A DNA stretch of 64,000 bases from Hyphomicrobiales bacterium (GCA_900469965.1 UBZP01000014.1:139154-203153), one strand, 5' to 3'; shown: positions 24,633 to 33,239, counted from the first letter of the stretch. Numbers and translations are program-made. Notes: generated from the sequence alone by a model not told the origin.

Positions 24633-25442
24633 CTAGGCGGCGCTGAGCTTCTTCAGCGTCTCGTCGGTGGTCCAGAGACCGTTTGCGATGAAGCGGAAAT
24701 TGATCAGCGCCGCCAGGTAACCGTCGCCCTCGGGGAATTTTGCCGCCGCGATCGCGTCCCGCACCACGGCGACTTCGAAGCCCTGTTCCAGAAGATGCCG
24801 CAGATGGGATTCGACGCACAGGTTGGCGGCCATTCCGGCCAGGATGATCTGGTTCACGCCCTGCTTTCCGAGCTGCAGCACGAGGTCGTTCGCCTGCGGC
24901 CCGTAGAGCTTGTGCGGGGAGCACACGATCGTCTTCCCGTCCTCGATGTATTCCTTGAACTCGGGCATCCATTCGGCGCCGGATCCCGCGAAGCCGTCGA
25001 GCGTCAGCGGGCCCTTCCGATCGAACATGCCCAGCCGATGCTGCAGGATCTCGAGCGGACCCTCGACCTTCCAGTGGTGGTCGTGCGGGTAGTAGTAGTG
25101 GGGCGATATCACCACCGGAATCCCGGCCGACTTGGCGGCCTTGAACAGGCGCACGAGGTTGGGGACGGTGTTCAGCTCGGTGACGCTTTCGCCGACGACG
25201 GGCCAGGCGGGGCTCGCCGGGCTCATGAAATCGACCTGCGGGTCGATGACCACCAGCGCCGTCCGCGCGAGATTGAGCTGCATGTTCGTCGGGGGAAGGG
25301 CCGGATTTGCCGGATCGGCATAGGCATCGAGGCCGGCGGCCTCCGCACTGCTCGTGCTCGCGCCAGCAAGGGCGCCCAGCGCGCCGGCACCGGCGAGTGT
25401 GGCCAGAAATGTTCGTCTGCCGGAATCGCAGTCACTGCACAT
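24633..25442 (-). CDS. Tat-exported isochorismatase-fold cysteine hydrolase
   Basis: The 269-residue protein begins with a twin-arginine signal (SGRRTFLATL, Arg9-Arg10, then an Ala/Gly-rich hydrophobic stretch to about residue 36). The mature part is an isochorismatase-like hydrolase with a complete Asp67-Lys178-Cys209 triad (VIDPQVDF, SPHKLYGP, ANLCVES). The superfamily cleaves amides, carbamates or isochorismate; most members are cytoplasmic, so periplasmic export is notable. Substrate unknown. It stands alone between the cco operon and the PAS-reductase operon, with its own NsrR-like upstream site. Confidence 0.88.
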   Translation of the reverse strand: MCSDCDSGRRTFLATLAGAGALGALAGASTSSAEAAGLDAYADPANPALPPTNMQLNLARTALVVIDPQVDFMSPASPAWPVVGESVTELNTVPNLVRLFKAAKSAGIPVVISPHYYYPHDHHWKVEGPLEILQHRLGMFDRKGPLTLDGFAGSGAEWMPEFKEYIEDGKTIVCSPHKLYGPQANDLVLQLGKQGVNQIILAGMAANLCVESHLRHLLEQGFEVAVVRDAIAAAKFPEGDGYLAALINFRFIANGLWTTDETLKKLSAA

Positions 25443-25524
25443 GGATATACTCCTATTCTTACGTGTTGACTTTGAAAAAAGGCCTGAAATGCAGACGAGG
25501 ATGCTCGTTCGGCGATATCGGGAA

Positions 25525-25547
25525 AAGATATATCGAGGTATACATGG
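25525..25547 (+). promoter_or_regulatory. NsrR-like site C upstream of the exported hydrolase
   Basis: The left half AAGATATAT (25525-25533) is identical to sites A and B; the right half GTATACATGG is a weaker match with one extra base of spacing. It lies 83-105 bases before the hydrolase start codon at 25442. This is the least certain of the four sites. Confidence 0.35.
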
Positions 25548-25586
25548 ATCCCCGGCCGGTTCGCCGGGTTAATATTTCGATGTGGA

Positions 25587-25614
25587 GGATTGTCTCCATG
25601 GCTGGAGACAATCC
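25587..25614. terminator. 12-bp perfect hairpin after the diflavin reductase gene
   Basis: GGATTGTCTCCA and TGGAGACAATCC form a perfect 12-bp stem with a 4-base loop, 55 bases beyond the reductase stop codon at 25669. No long T-tract follows, but the stem is strong and separates this operon from the hydrolase promoter. Confidence 0.55.
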
Positions 25615-25668
25615 CGAGCGAGGGTTTCGTGCTGGTGTTCAACCTGCCGGGCCGATACATCTGCCCAT

Positions 25669-27219
25669 TCAGTACAGTTCCTTGTGCAGTCGCTCGTTCA
25701 GCACCAGTTCGTGCACGAAGTGCTCGGCCCGGTCCTCGGGCAGCCCGCCGGCGCGGGCGGCGATATTGCGGATGACGTCGTCGATCGATCGGTCGAGGTT
25801 CGCCTTGTTGCCGCAGACGTAGACGTGAGCACCCTGGTCGAGCAGTTGCCAGATGTGGTCGGCGTTCTCCATCAGGGCATGCTGGACATAGTAGGGCTCG
25901 GCACTGTCGCGCGAGAATGCGGTGATCAGGCTGCCGACGACGTCCGAACGCTCCCAGCTCCGTATCCTGTCCTCGTAGAGGAAGTCGGACGAGCTGCGGC
26001 GGTCGCCGAAGACGAGGCATGTGTGCGCCGAGCGCGCGCTGCGTCCGGCCTGTTCGAGCATCCCCATGAAGGGGCCGATGCCGGTACCGGTGCCGACCAG
26101 GATGAGCGGATGATCCGAGGCGGACGAGAGATGGAACCTCGGATTGGCCCGGACGAAGATCGGCACCTTGCCGGTCGTCCTGTCCAGGTATCCCGTCGCC
26201 GCGCCCGCACGCCTGCGGCCCTTAAGCTCGTAGCTCACGTTGCGGATGCACAGGTCGATATAGTCCGGATTGCCGTGCGAGGCGATCGAGTAGGCGCGCG
26301 GCTGGATCGCCGGCAGGTGGGAGGCCACCTCGGCGGCGGCCACTGCCCCGGGCGTTGCGAAATCCTGCAGGATATCAAGCAGATCACGGCCATAGAGGTA
26401 GTCCTCCAGCGCGATCTTGTTGGCGATCTTCAGGAGCTCCTTGAGGGCGTTGTTCTCCGTAAGCCGCGCCAGTTGCCGCAGGAACGACTTGCCGATGCTC
26501 CTCAGCTCCTTCGCTGAAAACAGCTCGAAGGCGCCGGGCTCGCCAAACCATTCCGCCAGTTGCGACAGCAGCTCGGGATCGTTCTCGGGCACGAGATAGA
26601 GATTGTCTCCGGCCCGATAGTTGATGCCGCTGCCTTCGATGCCGAAGCGATAGTGCCAGGCGAAGGGGGCGGTGCCGTTGAGCGTCTGCCTTTCGATGAT
26701 GGGCGCGTCGAAGGTGTTGTTTTCTCCGTATGATTTCACCTGCAGTGCAAGCGACAGGGCCGCGGCCTCATCGCCCTTCAGCGCCGACAGCACCGCGGCC
26801 CGCCAGGTCTCGAAGAAGCCGTCGAAATCCGTGTCCGCATCGACGCGGTTGGCAAAGGGGACGGCGCCGGCGTCGCGCAGCGCCGCGTCCAGCCCTTTCG
26901 TGAAGCCGCAGAAATGGGGGTAGGCGACGTCGCCGATGCCGAAGATGGCATAGCGGAGGCGCTGGGGCTGGGGCAGGTCCTTCAGCCGCTCCAGGAAGCC
27001 CTCCGCATTTGCGGGGGGCTCGCCGTCGCCGAAGGAGCTGGAAATGATCACCAGCCGATGCCGATGGTCGAAGGCGGCCAGGTCGAACTCCCCCAGCGGC
27101 GTGATCGAAGGCTCAAAGGGGGCGAATGCCGGGTCGAGACCGAGCCGTTCGGCCAGTCTCCGCGCGTTGCCGGTCTCCGATCCGAAGGCGATCGCGAGCC
27201 GATTTCCGTCTGATGTCAT
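25669..27219 (-). CDS. Diflavin reductase (CysJ/P450-reductase-like)
   Basis: The 516-residue protein has three domains: a flavodoxin FMN domain (about 1-150, FGSETGNA at 12-19 and SSSFGDGEPPANA), an FAD-binding domain (about 185-345, with RAYS at 308-311), and an NADPH-binding domain (GTGTGIGPF at 376-384, YVCGNKANLDRSI). It ends in an aromatic residue (KELY), as CysJ does. It would pass electrons from NADPH to a one-electron acceptor. No sulfite-reductase haemoprotein or P450 gene is adjacent. It follows a PAS protein by 14 bases in a probable two-gene operon. The nearby truncated haemoglobin is a possible acceptor; this is inference. Confidence 0.88.
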   Translation of the reverse strand: MTSDGNRLAIAFGSETGNARRLAERLGLDPAFAPFEPSITPLGEFDLAAFDHRHRLVIISSSFGDGEPPANAEGFLERLKDLPQPQRLRYAIFGIGDVAYPHFCGFTKGLDAALRDAGAVPFANRVDADTDFDGFFETWRAAVLSALKGDEAAALSLALQVKSYGENNTFDAPIIERQTLNGTAPFAWHYRFGIEGSGINYRAGDNLYLVPENDPELLSQLAEWFGEPGAFELFSAKELRSIGKSFLRQLARLTENNALKELLKIANKIALEDYLYGRDLLDILQDFATPGAVAAAEVASHLPAIQPRAYSIASHGNPDYIDLCIRNVSYELKGRRRAGAATGYLDRTTGKVPIFVRANPRFHLSSASDHPLILVGTGTGIGPFMGMLEQAGRSARSAHTCLVFGDRRSSSDFLYEDRIRSWERSDVVGSLITAFSRDSAEPYYVQHALMENADHIWQLLDQGAHVYVCGNKANLDRSIDDVIRNIAARAGGLPEDRAEHFVHELVLNERLHKELY

Positions 27220-27233
27220 GATCGAACGCCACT

Positions 27234-27656
27234 TCAGTTGCCGTAGTATTGATCGTAGTATTCCTTGGACGACTCCAGTTGTTCGAAGTCGGCCATGAGA
27301 TCGTTGATCACACGCCGGATACTGATGTACTCGACGATCTTGCCGTCGCGATCGCGCACCGGCTGGATGGTCGTGTCGACGACATAGAGGGCGCCGCCCT
27401 TGCCGACGTTCGGAAAGGCGCCGCTCCAGGTCTTTCCTTCCTTGATGGTCTGCCACAGGTCCTTGTAGACGCTCTTCGGAACGTCCGGGTGGCGAACGAC
27501 GTTGTGCGGCTTGCCGATGAGCTCTTCCCGGCTGTAGCCGGTCAGTTCGCAAAAGAGGTCGTTGACGTAGGTGATGTTGCCCTGCAGGTCCGTGGTCGAG
27601 ATCACCATGACCTTGTCGAGCGCTTCGAGAACTTTCGCGTTGAGTCCGTCTTCCAT
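27234..27656 (-). CDS. Stand-alone Aer-type PAS domain protein
   Basis: The 140-residue protein is essentially one PAS domain. The motifs TDLQGNITYVNDLFCELTGY, REELIGKPHNVVRHPDVP and LWQTIKEGKTWSGA match the FAD-binding PAS of the aerotaxis receptor Aer. No transmembrane, HAMP, kinase or methyl-accepting region follows; the protein ends in a Tyr-rich tail (EYYDQYYGN). It may be a redox or oxygen sensor or a small flavoprotein partner of the diflavin reductase encoded 14 bases downstream. Confidence 0.85.
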   Translation of the reverse strand: MEDGLNAKVLEALDKVMVISTTDLQGNITYVNDLFCELTGYSREELIGKPHNVVRHPDVPKSVYKDLWQTIKEGKTWSGAFPNVGKGGALYVVDTTIQPVRDRDGKIVEYISIRRVINDLMADFEQLESSKEYYDQYYGN

Positions 27657-28095
27657 TGTTCTGCACCTTTCCGAACGGCTGGTTGGTCGCGTGTCCTCCT
27701 CCTCGCCAGCGGTTATAGGGGTGGGGTTTAAACATGTAAATGAAATGTATGTTTATTGCGACCGGATGACGCGGCCGACCGGTCCGGGCCCGTCGCTTGC
27801 CAGGCTTTGGGGGGCCATGACCCAAGGCGCAGCCGGCCCTTCCCGCGGGCAGGGGGAAGGCCGGAGAGATTTGTCGTGGAGAGGTGAGACAGAGCAGGGC
27901 GGGCCGTCATCCGGCCCCGCGGGGACGGGGCCGGAAGCCGGGATGATCTGATGTTTCCCGCGGCCGATCCTCACGACCTGCGGGGCAAATGATGCAGGTC
28001 CAGGGTGCAACGCTGCGGCCGCCGTCAAGCGTCGGCGGCCACCGTCGCGGGTCCGCGGCGCAATCCGGCGCCGCAGCGGCCGGAGCTTTGGCCGG
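27657..28095. other. 439-base spacer between the PAS gene and dnaB
   Basis: The spacer holds NsrR-like site D near the PAS gene. The rest is G+C-rich with no convincing gene. An 8-bp hairpin, GGCCGCCG/CGGCGGCC (28017-28040), lies 56 bases past the dnaB stop codon and may help end dnaB transcription, though no T-tract follows. It may mark the right edge of the block inserted between alr and dnaB. No direct repeats or att-like sequence were recognised. Confidence 0.5.
27731..27753 (-). promoter_or_regulatory. NsrR-like site D upstream of the PAS-reductase operon
   Basis: Read on the minus strand, the half sites AACATACATTT and ATTTACATGTT flank one base. About 17 of 22 defined positions agree with the enterobacterial NsrR palindrome, the best match of the four sites. 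The core sits inside a wider inverted repeat AAACAT...ATGTTT (27730-27754). It lies 75-97 bases before the PAS start codon, a normal operator position. Confidence 0.55.
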
Positions 28096-29598
28096 TCAAT
28101 GTTCTTCGTACTGCGAGAACGACGGGTCGGCCAGGTCGGCGAAGCGGGTGAACTCGGACTGGAAGGCGAGCTTCACCGTCCCGGTCGGGCCGTGACGCTG
28201 CTTGGCGATGATCACGTCGGCCGTGCCCTTCACCTTCTCGAACTGCATCTTCCATTCTTCGTATTTCGGGTCGAACTCGTCGCGCGGCTCGAGGTTCTTG
28301 ACGTAGTATTCCTCGCGGAACACGAACAGCACGACGTCGGCGTCCTGCTCGATCGAGCCCGATTCGCGCAGGTCCGACAGCTGCGGCCGCTTGTCCTCGC
28401 GGCTTTCCACCTGGCGGGAAAGCTGGGAGAGCGCGATGATCGGCACGTTCAGTTCCTTGCCGAGCGCCTTCAGGCCGGTGGTGATCTGGGTGATTTCCTG
28501 AACGCGGTTGTCGCTGGATTTGCCCGAGCCGGTCATCAGCTGGATATAGTCCACCACCAGGCAGTCGAGCCCGCGCTGCCGCTTCAGGCGCCGGGCGCGG
28601 GCGGAGAGCTGGGCGATCGAGATGCCACCGGTCTGGTCGATGAACAGCGGCACCTTCTGCATCATCTGCGAGCAGGCGACGAGCTTTTCGAATTCGGCCT
28701 CCGAAATGTCGCCGCGGCGGATCTTCGACGAGGAGACTTCCGTCTGCTCGGAGATGATGCGGGTGGCGAGCTGTTCGGACGACATTTCCAGCGAGTAGAA
28801 GCCGACGACGCCGCCGTTCTTGGCCTTGAACGAGCCGTCCGCCTGCACCTCCGGCTCGTAGGCGGCGGCGATGTTGTAGGCGATGTTGGTGGCGAGCGAG
28901 GTCTTGCCCATGCCGGGACGGCCGGCGAGCACGATCAGGTCCGAGCGCTGCAGGCCACCCATGCGGGCGTCGAGCGAGTGGATGCCGGTGGAGATGCCCG
29001 ACAGCGAGCCGTCGCGCTCGAAGGCCGCACCCGCCATGTCGATCGCCAGCGCCACGGCATCGTTGAACGACTGGAAGCCGCCGTCGTAGCGGCCGGTCTC
29101 GGCGAGTTCGAACAGCCGGCGCTCCGCATCCTCGATCTGGCTCTGCGGGGGCATGTCCAGCGGTGCGTCATAGGCGATGTTGACCATGTCCTCGCCGATG
29201 GTGATCAGCGAGCGCCGCAGCGCCAGGTCGTAGATGGCGCGGCCGTAGTCCTCGGCGTTGATGATGGTGACGGCCTCGGCGGCGAGGCGGGCGAGGTACT
29301 GCGGGATCGTCAGGTCGCCGACGCGGCCGTCGGCCGGCAGATGCGTCTTCAGCGTGATCGTCGTGGCGATCTTGCCCATGCGGATCGTGTCGCCGGCGAG
29401 TTCGAAGATCTTGCGGTGGAGCGGCTCCTGGAAATGGATCGGCTTGAGGAAATCGGAGACGCGATAGTAGGCGTCGTTGTTGACCAGGATCGCGCCCAGA
29501 AGCGCCTGCTCCGCCTCGATGTTGCTCGGTGCCTCGCGGTGGTGTGCCCCAAGATCGTCCCGGCTCGGATTGGCAAGCTTTCGCACAGCGTCGTTCAT
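28096..29598 (-). CDS. dnaB: Replicative DNA helicase DnaB
   Basis: DnaB is the hexameric 5'-3' fork helicase. The 500-residue protein has the N-terminal helical domain (about 22-125, NIEAEQALLGAIL) and a RecA-like C-terminal domain with Walker A GRPGMGKTS (226-234), Walker B DYIQLM, and the arginine-finger region LSQLSRQVESREDKRPQLSDLRESG. The ATG at 29598 gives the usual rhizobial length; another in-frame ATG lies eight codons upstream. The usual downstream neighbour alr is displaced by about 13 kb. Confidence 0.97.
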   Translation of the reverse strand: MNDAVRKLANPSRDDLGAHHREAPSNIEAEQALLGAILVNNDAYYRVSDFLKPIHFQEPLHRKIFELAGDTIRMGKIATTITLKTHLPADGRVGDLTIPQYLARLAAEAVTIINAEDYGRAIYDLALRRSLITIGEDMVNIAYDAPLDMPPQSQIEDAERRLFELAETGRYDGGFQSFNDAVALAIDMAGAAFERDGSLSGISTGIHSLDARMGGLQRSDLIVLAGRPGMGKTSLATNIAYNIAAAYEPEVQADGSFKAKNGGVVGFYSLEMSSEQLATRIISEQTEVSSSKIRRGDISEAEFEKLVACSQMMQKVPLFIDQTGGISIAQLSARARRLKRQRGLDCLVVDYIQLMTGSGKSSDNRVQEITQITTGLKALGKELNVPIIALSQLSRQVESREDKRPQLSDLRESGSIEQDADVVLFVFREEYYVKNLEPRDEFDPKYEEWKMQFEKVKGTADVIIAKQRHGPTGTVKLAFQSEFTRFADLADPSFSQYEEH

Positions 29599-29978
29599 CT
29601 GGCCCGAATCTCCCGAATCCATTTCTGCATTGAAGAGTCCTGCTTTCACTCCGCGCCGCGCCAGGGTCAAGCGTCGACTGCGTCCCGCTGCCCATCGAAA
29701 TCGGCCGGGTCGCGATTGGACACGCTCTTCGACCTATCCACAGCCACGCCCGTGCGCAAAGCCCACAGCGGCGAAAAATCGGCGCCAGGCGGCGCAGATT
29801 CGATCCGGCGGCCTTGACGCCCATCGGCAGAGAATCGGTCGTATCAGGGGGAGGGCCACCGGGCGGTGGAGGAGGGGCCGGGGCATGCCGGTTCCCGGCC
29901 AAGGGAAGGCGGCCATCGCCCGGTCGGGCGATGGGTTTGCGATCGGGCGCGACGGTTTTCGTGCCGCCAGTGCGCCTT
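29599..29978. other. 380-base spacer between cfa and dnaB
   Basis: G+C-rich non-coding sequence that presumably holds the dnaB promoter. Apart from the hairpin just after cfa (29913-29934, listed separately) I see no gene or RNA here; open frames give Gly/Pro/Arg-rich low-complexity translations. Confidence 0.4.
29913..29934 (-). terminator. Hairpin downstream of cfa
   Basis: CCATCGCCC and GGGCGATGG form a perfect 9-bp stem around a 4-base loop, 45 bases past the cfa stop codon on the minus strand. No T-tract follows in that direction, so it is a terminator or an RNA 3'-end stabiliser. Confidence 0.5.
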
Positions 29979-31265
29979 TCAGATCGTGGCCTCCTGCGGG
30001 AACTTCCGGGCGCCGCCGGCCCGCGCCTTGCCGTCGCCCTCGCGGGCCTTCAGACAGCCTTCGCCCTGCTCGATGTAGTCGCGCGTGACCGGCACCGCGG
30101 TCTGGTCATGGGCGAGCTGCAGCTGGAACACCACCAGGTTCTGCCAGCGGAAGGCGCTTTCGGATGCGGCCAGGTAGAATTCCCAGATCCGGCAGAAACA
30201 TTCGTCGTAGAGCGCCTTCGCCTCGTCGCGGCGCGCCATGAAGCGCTGGCGCCAGTGCCGCAGCGTCTCGGCATAGTGCAGCCGCAGGATCTCGATGTCG
30301 GTGATCGCCAGCCCCGATTTCTCGACCGCCCGCATCACCTCCGACAGTGCCGGGATGTAGCCGCCGGGGAAGATGTACTTCTCGATGAACGGGTTGTTGG
30401 TCGTGGGCGCATCCGTCCTGCCGATCGTGTGCAGCAGCATGACCCCGTCCTGCCGCAGCAGCGAGGCGGCCTTGCGGAAGAACCGCAGGTAGTTCGGCCG
30501 CCCGACATGCTCGAACATGCCCACCGAGACGATGCGGTCGTAGGTGTCGGGCGCGTTTCGATAGTCCTCCAGCAGGAAGCGCACCTCGTTGTCGAGGCCG
30601 GCTTCCCTGGCGCGCTCGCGCGAGACGGCGAACTGTTCGTTCGAGAGCGTGACCCCGGTGACGCGCGCGCCGAGATTGCGGGCGAGATAGAGCGCCATGC
30701 CGCCCCAGCCGCTGCCGATGTCGAGCACGGAAAGGCCGGGCCGCCCCATCGTCAGCTTCGCGGCGATGTGCCTCTTCTTGGCGAGCTGGGCATCGTCCAG
30801 GCTCTGATCCGGTGTTTCGAAATAGGCGCAGGAATACTGCTTGTCCTCGTCGAGAAAGAGATCGTAGAGCGCGCCGGTGAGGTCGTAGTGATGCTGCACG
30901 TTGTCGCGCGAACGGCGGACGCTGTTCTTCTCCCGCAGCCAGCGCAGGGGATAGCGCATCCGCTCCAGGAAGCGGTTCCAGCGGCTGTCGTAGTACTTGA
31001 AATCGGGATTGCCGGTGAAGACGGTCTCCAGCAGGTCGTACATGTCGCCTTCGACGAGATCGATATCGCCGGTGCCGTAGTAGTGACCGAGGTAGAAGCC
31101 GGGATCGAAGACCAGACCCCACTGGGCCCGCTTGCTGTTCAGCCGCACATGGACCGGCTTGCCCGTGCGATCGCCGGCTTCCATGGTTGTGCCGTCTGGA
31201 AATGTCAGTTTCAGGTTGCCGCGTCGTACCAGGCGCGAAATCGTCGAAGAAAGTATGATTTTCAT
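29979..31265 (-). CDS. cfa: Cyclopropane-fatty-acyl-phospholipid synthase family protein
   Basis: The 428-residue enzyme transfers a methylene group from S-adenosylmethionine to unsaturated acyl chains of membrane phospholipids. It has an N-terminal lipid-binding-like region and a C-terminal SAM methyltransferase domain with LDIGSGWGGM (181-190). The conserved QHHYDLTGALYDLFLD and ACYFE-like (CAYFETPDQSLDDAQ) blocks are present, as is the terminal FQLQLAHDQTAVPVTRDYI motif. A bidirectional-looking terminator separates it from rplI, so it is probably transcribed alone. Confidence 0.93.
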   Translation of the reverse strand: MKIILSSTISRLVRRGNLKLTFPDGTTMEAGDRTGKPVHVRLNSKRAQWGLVFDPGFYLGHYYGTGDIDLVEGDMYDLLETVFTGNPDFKYYDSRWNRFLERMRYPLRWLREKNSVRRSRDNVQHHYDLTGALYDLFLDEDKQYSCAYFETPDQSLDDAQLAKKRHIAAKLTMGRPGLSVLDIGSGWGGMALYLARNLGARVTGVTLSNEQFAVSRERAREAGLDNEVRFLLEDYRNAPDTYDRIVSVGMFEHVGRPNYLRFFRKAASLLRQDGVMLLHTIGRTDAPTTNNPFIEKYIFPGGYIPALSEVMRAVEKSGLAITDIEILRLHYAETLRHWRQRFMARRDEAKALYDECFCRIWEFYLAASESAFRWQNLVVFQLQLAHDQTAVPVTRDYIEQGEGCLKAREGDGKARAGGARKFPQEATI

Positions 31266-31367
31266 CAGCGGACTCCATCGCAGGCTGCGGCGGAGCGGGT
31301 CTGGTCGGAAACCGGCCTGGGAGCGGCCCGACCGCCTTTCCAGTCTGATCACACTAACAGATAACAA

Positions 31368-31395
31368 AAAAACCCGGATTTCAACCCGGGTTTTT
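31368..31395. terminator. Bidirectional intrinsic terminator after rplI
   Basis: AAAAACCCGG and CCGGGTTTTT pair as a 10-bp stem around an 8-base loop, so T-runs flank the hairpin on both strands. It lies 52-79 bases past the rplI stop codon and upstream of cfa, and should end the rpsF-rpsR-DUF2232-rplI transcript. Confidence 0.85.
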
Positions 31396-31446
31396 GCACG
31401 TATCGCGGGAGCTGGGAGCGGCGGCGGGCCGCCGCTCGTGGCCGCC

Positions 31447-32025
31447 TCAGGCCTCTTCGGATTCTTCGCGGTCCGCTTCCGGATCGAAGAAGTCTTCCGG
31501 CTTCAGCGCGTCTTCGTCGACGCCGTAGATGGCGTCCGCCGAGGTCAGGGTCTCGCCCTTGGCCTGGCGCTCGGCTTCGTCGGCCGAACGGGCGACGTTG
31601 ATCTGGACCGAGATCTCGACTTCGGCATGCAGGTGCAGGACGACCTTGTGCAGGCCGATCGCCTTGATCGGCGTGTTCAGCTCGACTTGGTTGCGGCCGA
31701 CGTTGAAGCCTTCGCTCGCCAGCGCCTCGATGATGTCGCGGGCAGCGACCGAGCCGTAGAGCTGGCCGGTTTCGCCGGCGGAGCGGACGATGACGAAGGA
31801 CTTGCCGTCGAGCTTGTCGGCGACCTTCTGGGCTTCCGACTTGCGCTCGAGGTTGCGGGCTTCCAGCGTGGCGCGCTCGGCTTCGAAGCGCTTCTTGTTG
31901 GCTTCGTTGGCGCGCAGCGCCTTGCCGAGCGGCAGCAGGTAGTTGCGGGCGAAGCCGTCGCGGACCTTCACCGTCTCGCCCATCTGGCCGAGCTTGGAAA
32001 TACGTTCGAGGAGGATCACTTCCAT
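31447..32025 (-). CDS. rplI: 50S ribosomal protein L9
   Basis: L9 binds 23S rRNA near the L1 stalk base. The 192-residue protein starts [19 protein letters not shown] and has [13 protein letters not shown], both diagnostic, followed by the long connecting helix and a C-terminal domain. An acidic tail of about 40 residues (EESEEA at the end) extends beyond the E. coli length, as is common in Rhizobiales. It lies 20 bases after the DUF2232 gene. Confidence 0.97.
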   Translation of the reverse strand: MEVILLERISKLGQMGETVKVRDGFARNYLLPLGKALRANEANKKRFEAERATLEARNLERKSEAQKVADKLDGKSFVIVRSAGETGQLYGSVAARDIIEALASEGFNVGRNQVELNTPIKAIGLHKVVLHLHAEVEISVQINVARSADEAERQAKGETLTSADAIYGVDEDALKPEDFFDPEADREESEEA

Positions 32026-32045
32026 TTTGGTACCTTTCTTTGCAT

Positions 32046-33023
32046 TCAGATGTTGTTGGATTTCGTTTCAGTCTTCGGGCCTGCCGGCGTCAGCGCGATG
32101 GTGCGCCGCGTGTCGGTCAGGCCGAGGATGAGGATGAGCAGCACCGGCAGTGCGAGCAGGATGACCGAGGCGTAGGCGAGCCAGAGGGCTGCCAGCCGCC
32201 AGGGCTTGCCGCGCGTGCGGTAGTGCAGGATGGCGAAGCCGGAAAGCACGAAGCCGGCGCCGAACGTGCCGCAGACCAGCGCGCCGATGATGCCCGGCAG
32301 GCCACCGAGGAAGCACAGGATCAGTCCGCCGAGGAAGACGAACACGGCGTTGCGGTGCATGCGCACCGCCATCGGCATGTCCTCGCGCGGCCGCAGCCCC
32401 TTGCCCGACAGGCGCACGATGGCAGACGCGATGTAGAAGGCGGCAAACAGGAGAAGCACCCACAGCGCACCCTGCACGAGCGGCAGACCGAGGCCGAACA
32501 TCGCCTTCATCTGGGCGACAGTCGCGGCGTCGGGATTGTAGAGCGGCTCCTGCTCCTGCAGCACCGCGATCATCACCTCGACCATCTGGCTTGCGAGCGC
32601 GCTGCTGTAGCCGACGATCCAGCCGACCGCGATCAGGCCGAGCGTCACCATGATCGCCAGATGCGTCAGGATGTTCGACATCGGATACCAGGCCAGCGCG
32701 TCCTTCGGGCCGCCGATCTCGGAAGCCGGGCGGGCGAGGTTGGCGAGGTTGCTGAGCCAGCCGGCCGGGATCAGCGTGATGATGACGATCATGAGCGCGA
32801 AATGCGATGACGCCAGTGCCGCAGCGACGCAGCCGCCGGCGATCACCGCGATCAGCGCGCTGGCATTGCCCCAGCCGAGCCCGGCAATGAGGATCGGCAG
32901 CGCCGAGGCGGCGAAGAGGACAATCGACAGGACAGACTGGACGTTCGCGCTCAGCGAAAGCAGAGCGGCGGTCACACCGGCAACGAGCCCGGTCGCAATC
33001 GAGGTCCAGTCCAGGTTCTTCAC
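32046..33023 (-). CDS. DUF2232 integral membrane protein (YybS-like)
   Basis: The 325-residue protein has about eight hydrophobic segments through its length and a short polar C-terminus. Its position between rpsR and rplI and its motifs ([35 protein letters not shown]) match the DUF2232/YybS family. The function is unknown; related proteins resemble membrane components of ECF-type or sporulation loci. The start is GTG at 33023. Confidence 0.85.
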   Translation of the reverse strand: MKNLDWTSIATGLVAGVTAALLSLSANVQSVLSIVLFAASALPILIAGLGWGNASALIAVIAGGCVAAALASSHFALMIVIITLIPAGWLSNLANLARPASEIGGPKDALAWYPMSNILTHLAIMVTLGLIAVGWIVGYSSALASQMVEVMIAVLQEQEPLYNPDAATVAQMKAMFGLGLPLVQGALWVLLLFAAFYIASAIVRLSGKGLRPREDMPMAVRMHRNAVFVFLGGLILCFLGGLPGIIGALVCGTFGAGFVLSGFAILHYRTRGKPWRLAALWLAYASVILLALPVLLILILGLTDTRRTIALTPAGPKTETKSNNI

Positions 33024-33167
33024 AGCGCTGTCCTGTCGTTTTCGACAGTTAGAGGAGTGTCCCGCCAGATGGCTTCAGGAACGGCTCCCCAACATGGGAT
33101 TTTGGCCGGCAGCCGGTTGGCTTTCCTGCCGATGGTGTTCCGATCCGCGCCCAACGCGGAAGGGAGA

Positions 33168-33190
33168 GGGAAGGCGGCATCCGCCTTCCC
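33168..33190 (-). terminator. Hairpin between rpsR and the DUF2232 gene
   Basis: GGGAAGGCGG and CCGCCTTCCC form a perfect 10-bp stem with a 3-base loop, 50 bases past the rpsR stop codon. Only a C/T-rich stretch follows on the minus strand. It may attenuate transcription into the DUF2232-rplI part of the operon. Confidence 0.5.
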
Positions 33191-33239
33191 GAAAGCTGTC
33201 GGCAGGCCGGCCGGAGCCGGCATGCCGCGTCGGCCTCAA

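Noticed and set aside
27753-28095. Several short open frames between the PAS gene and dnaB
   Set aside because: They are short, overlap each other on both strands and show no ribosome-binding sites or family features.
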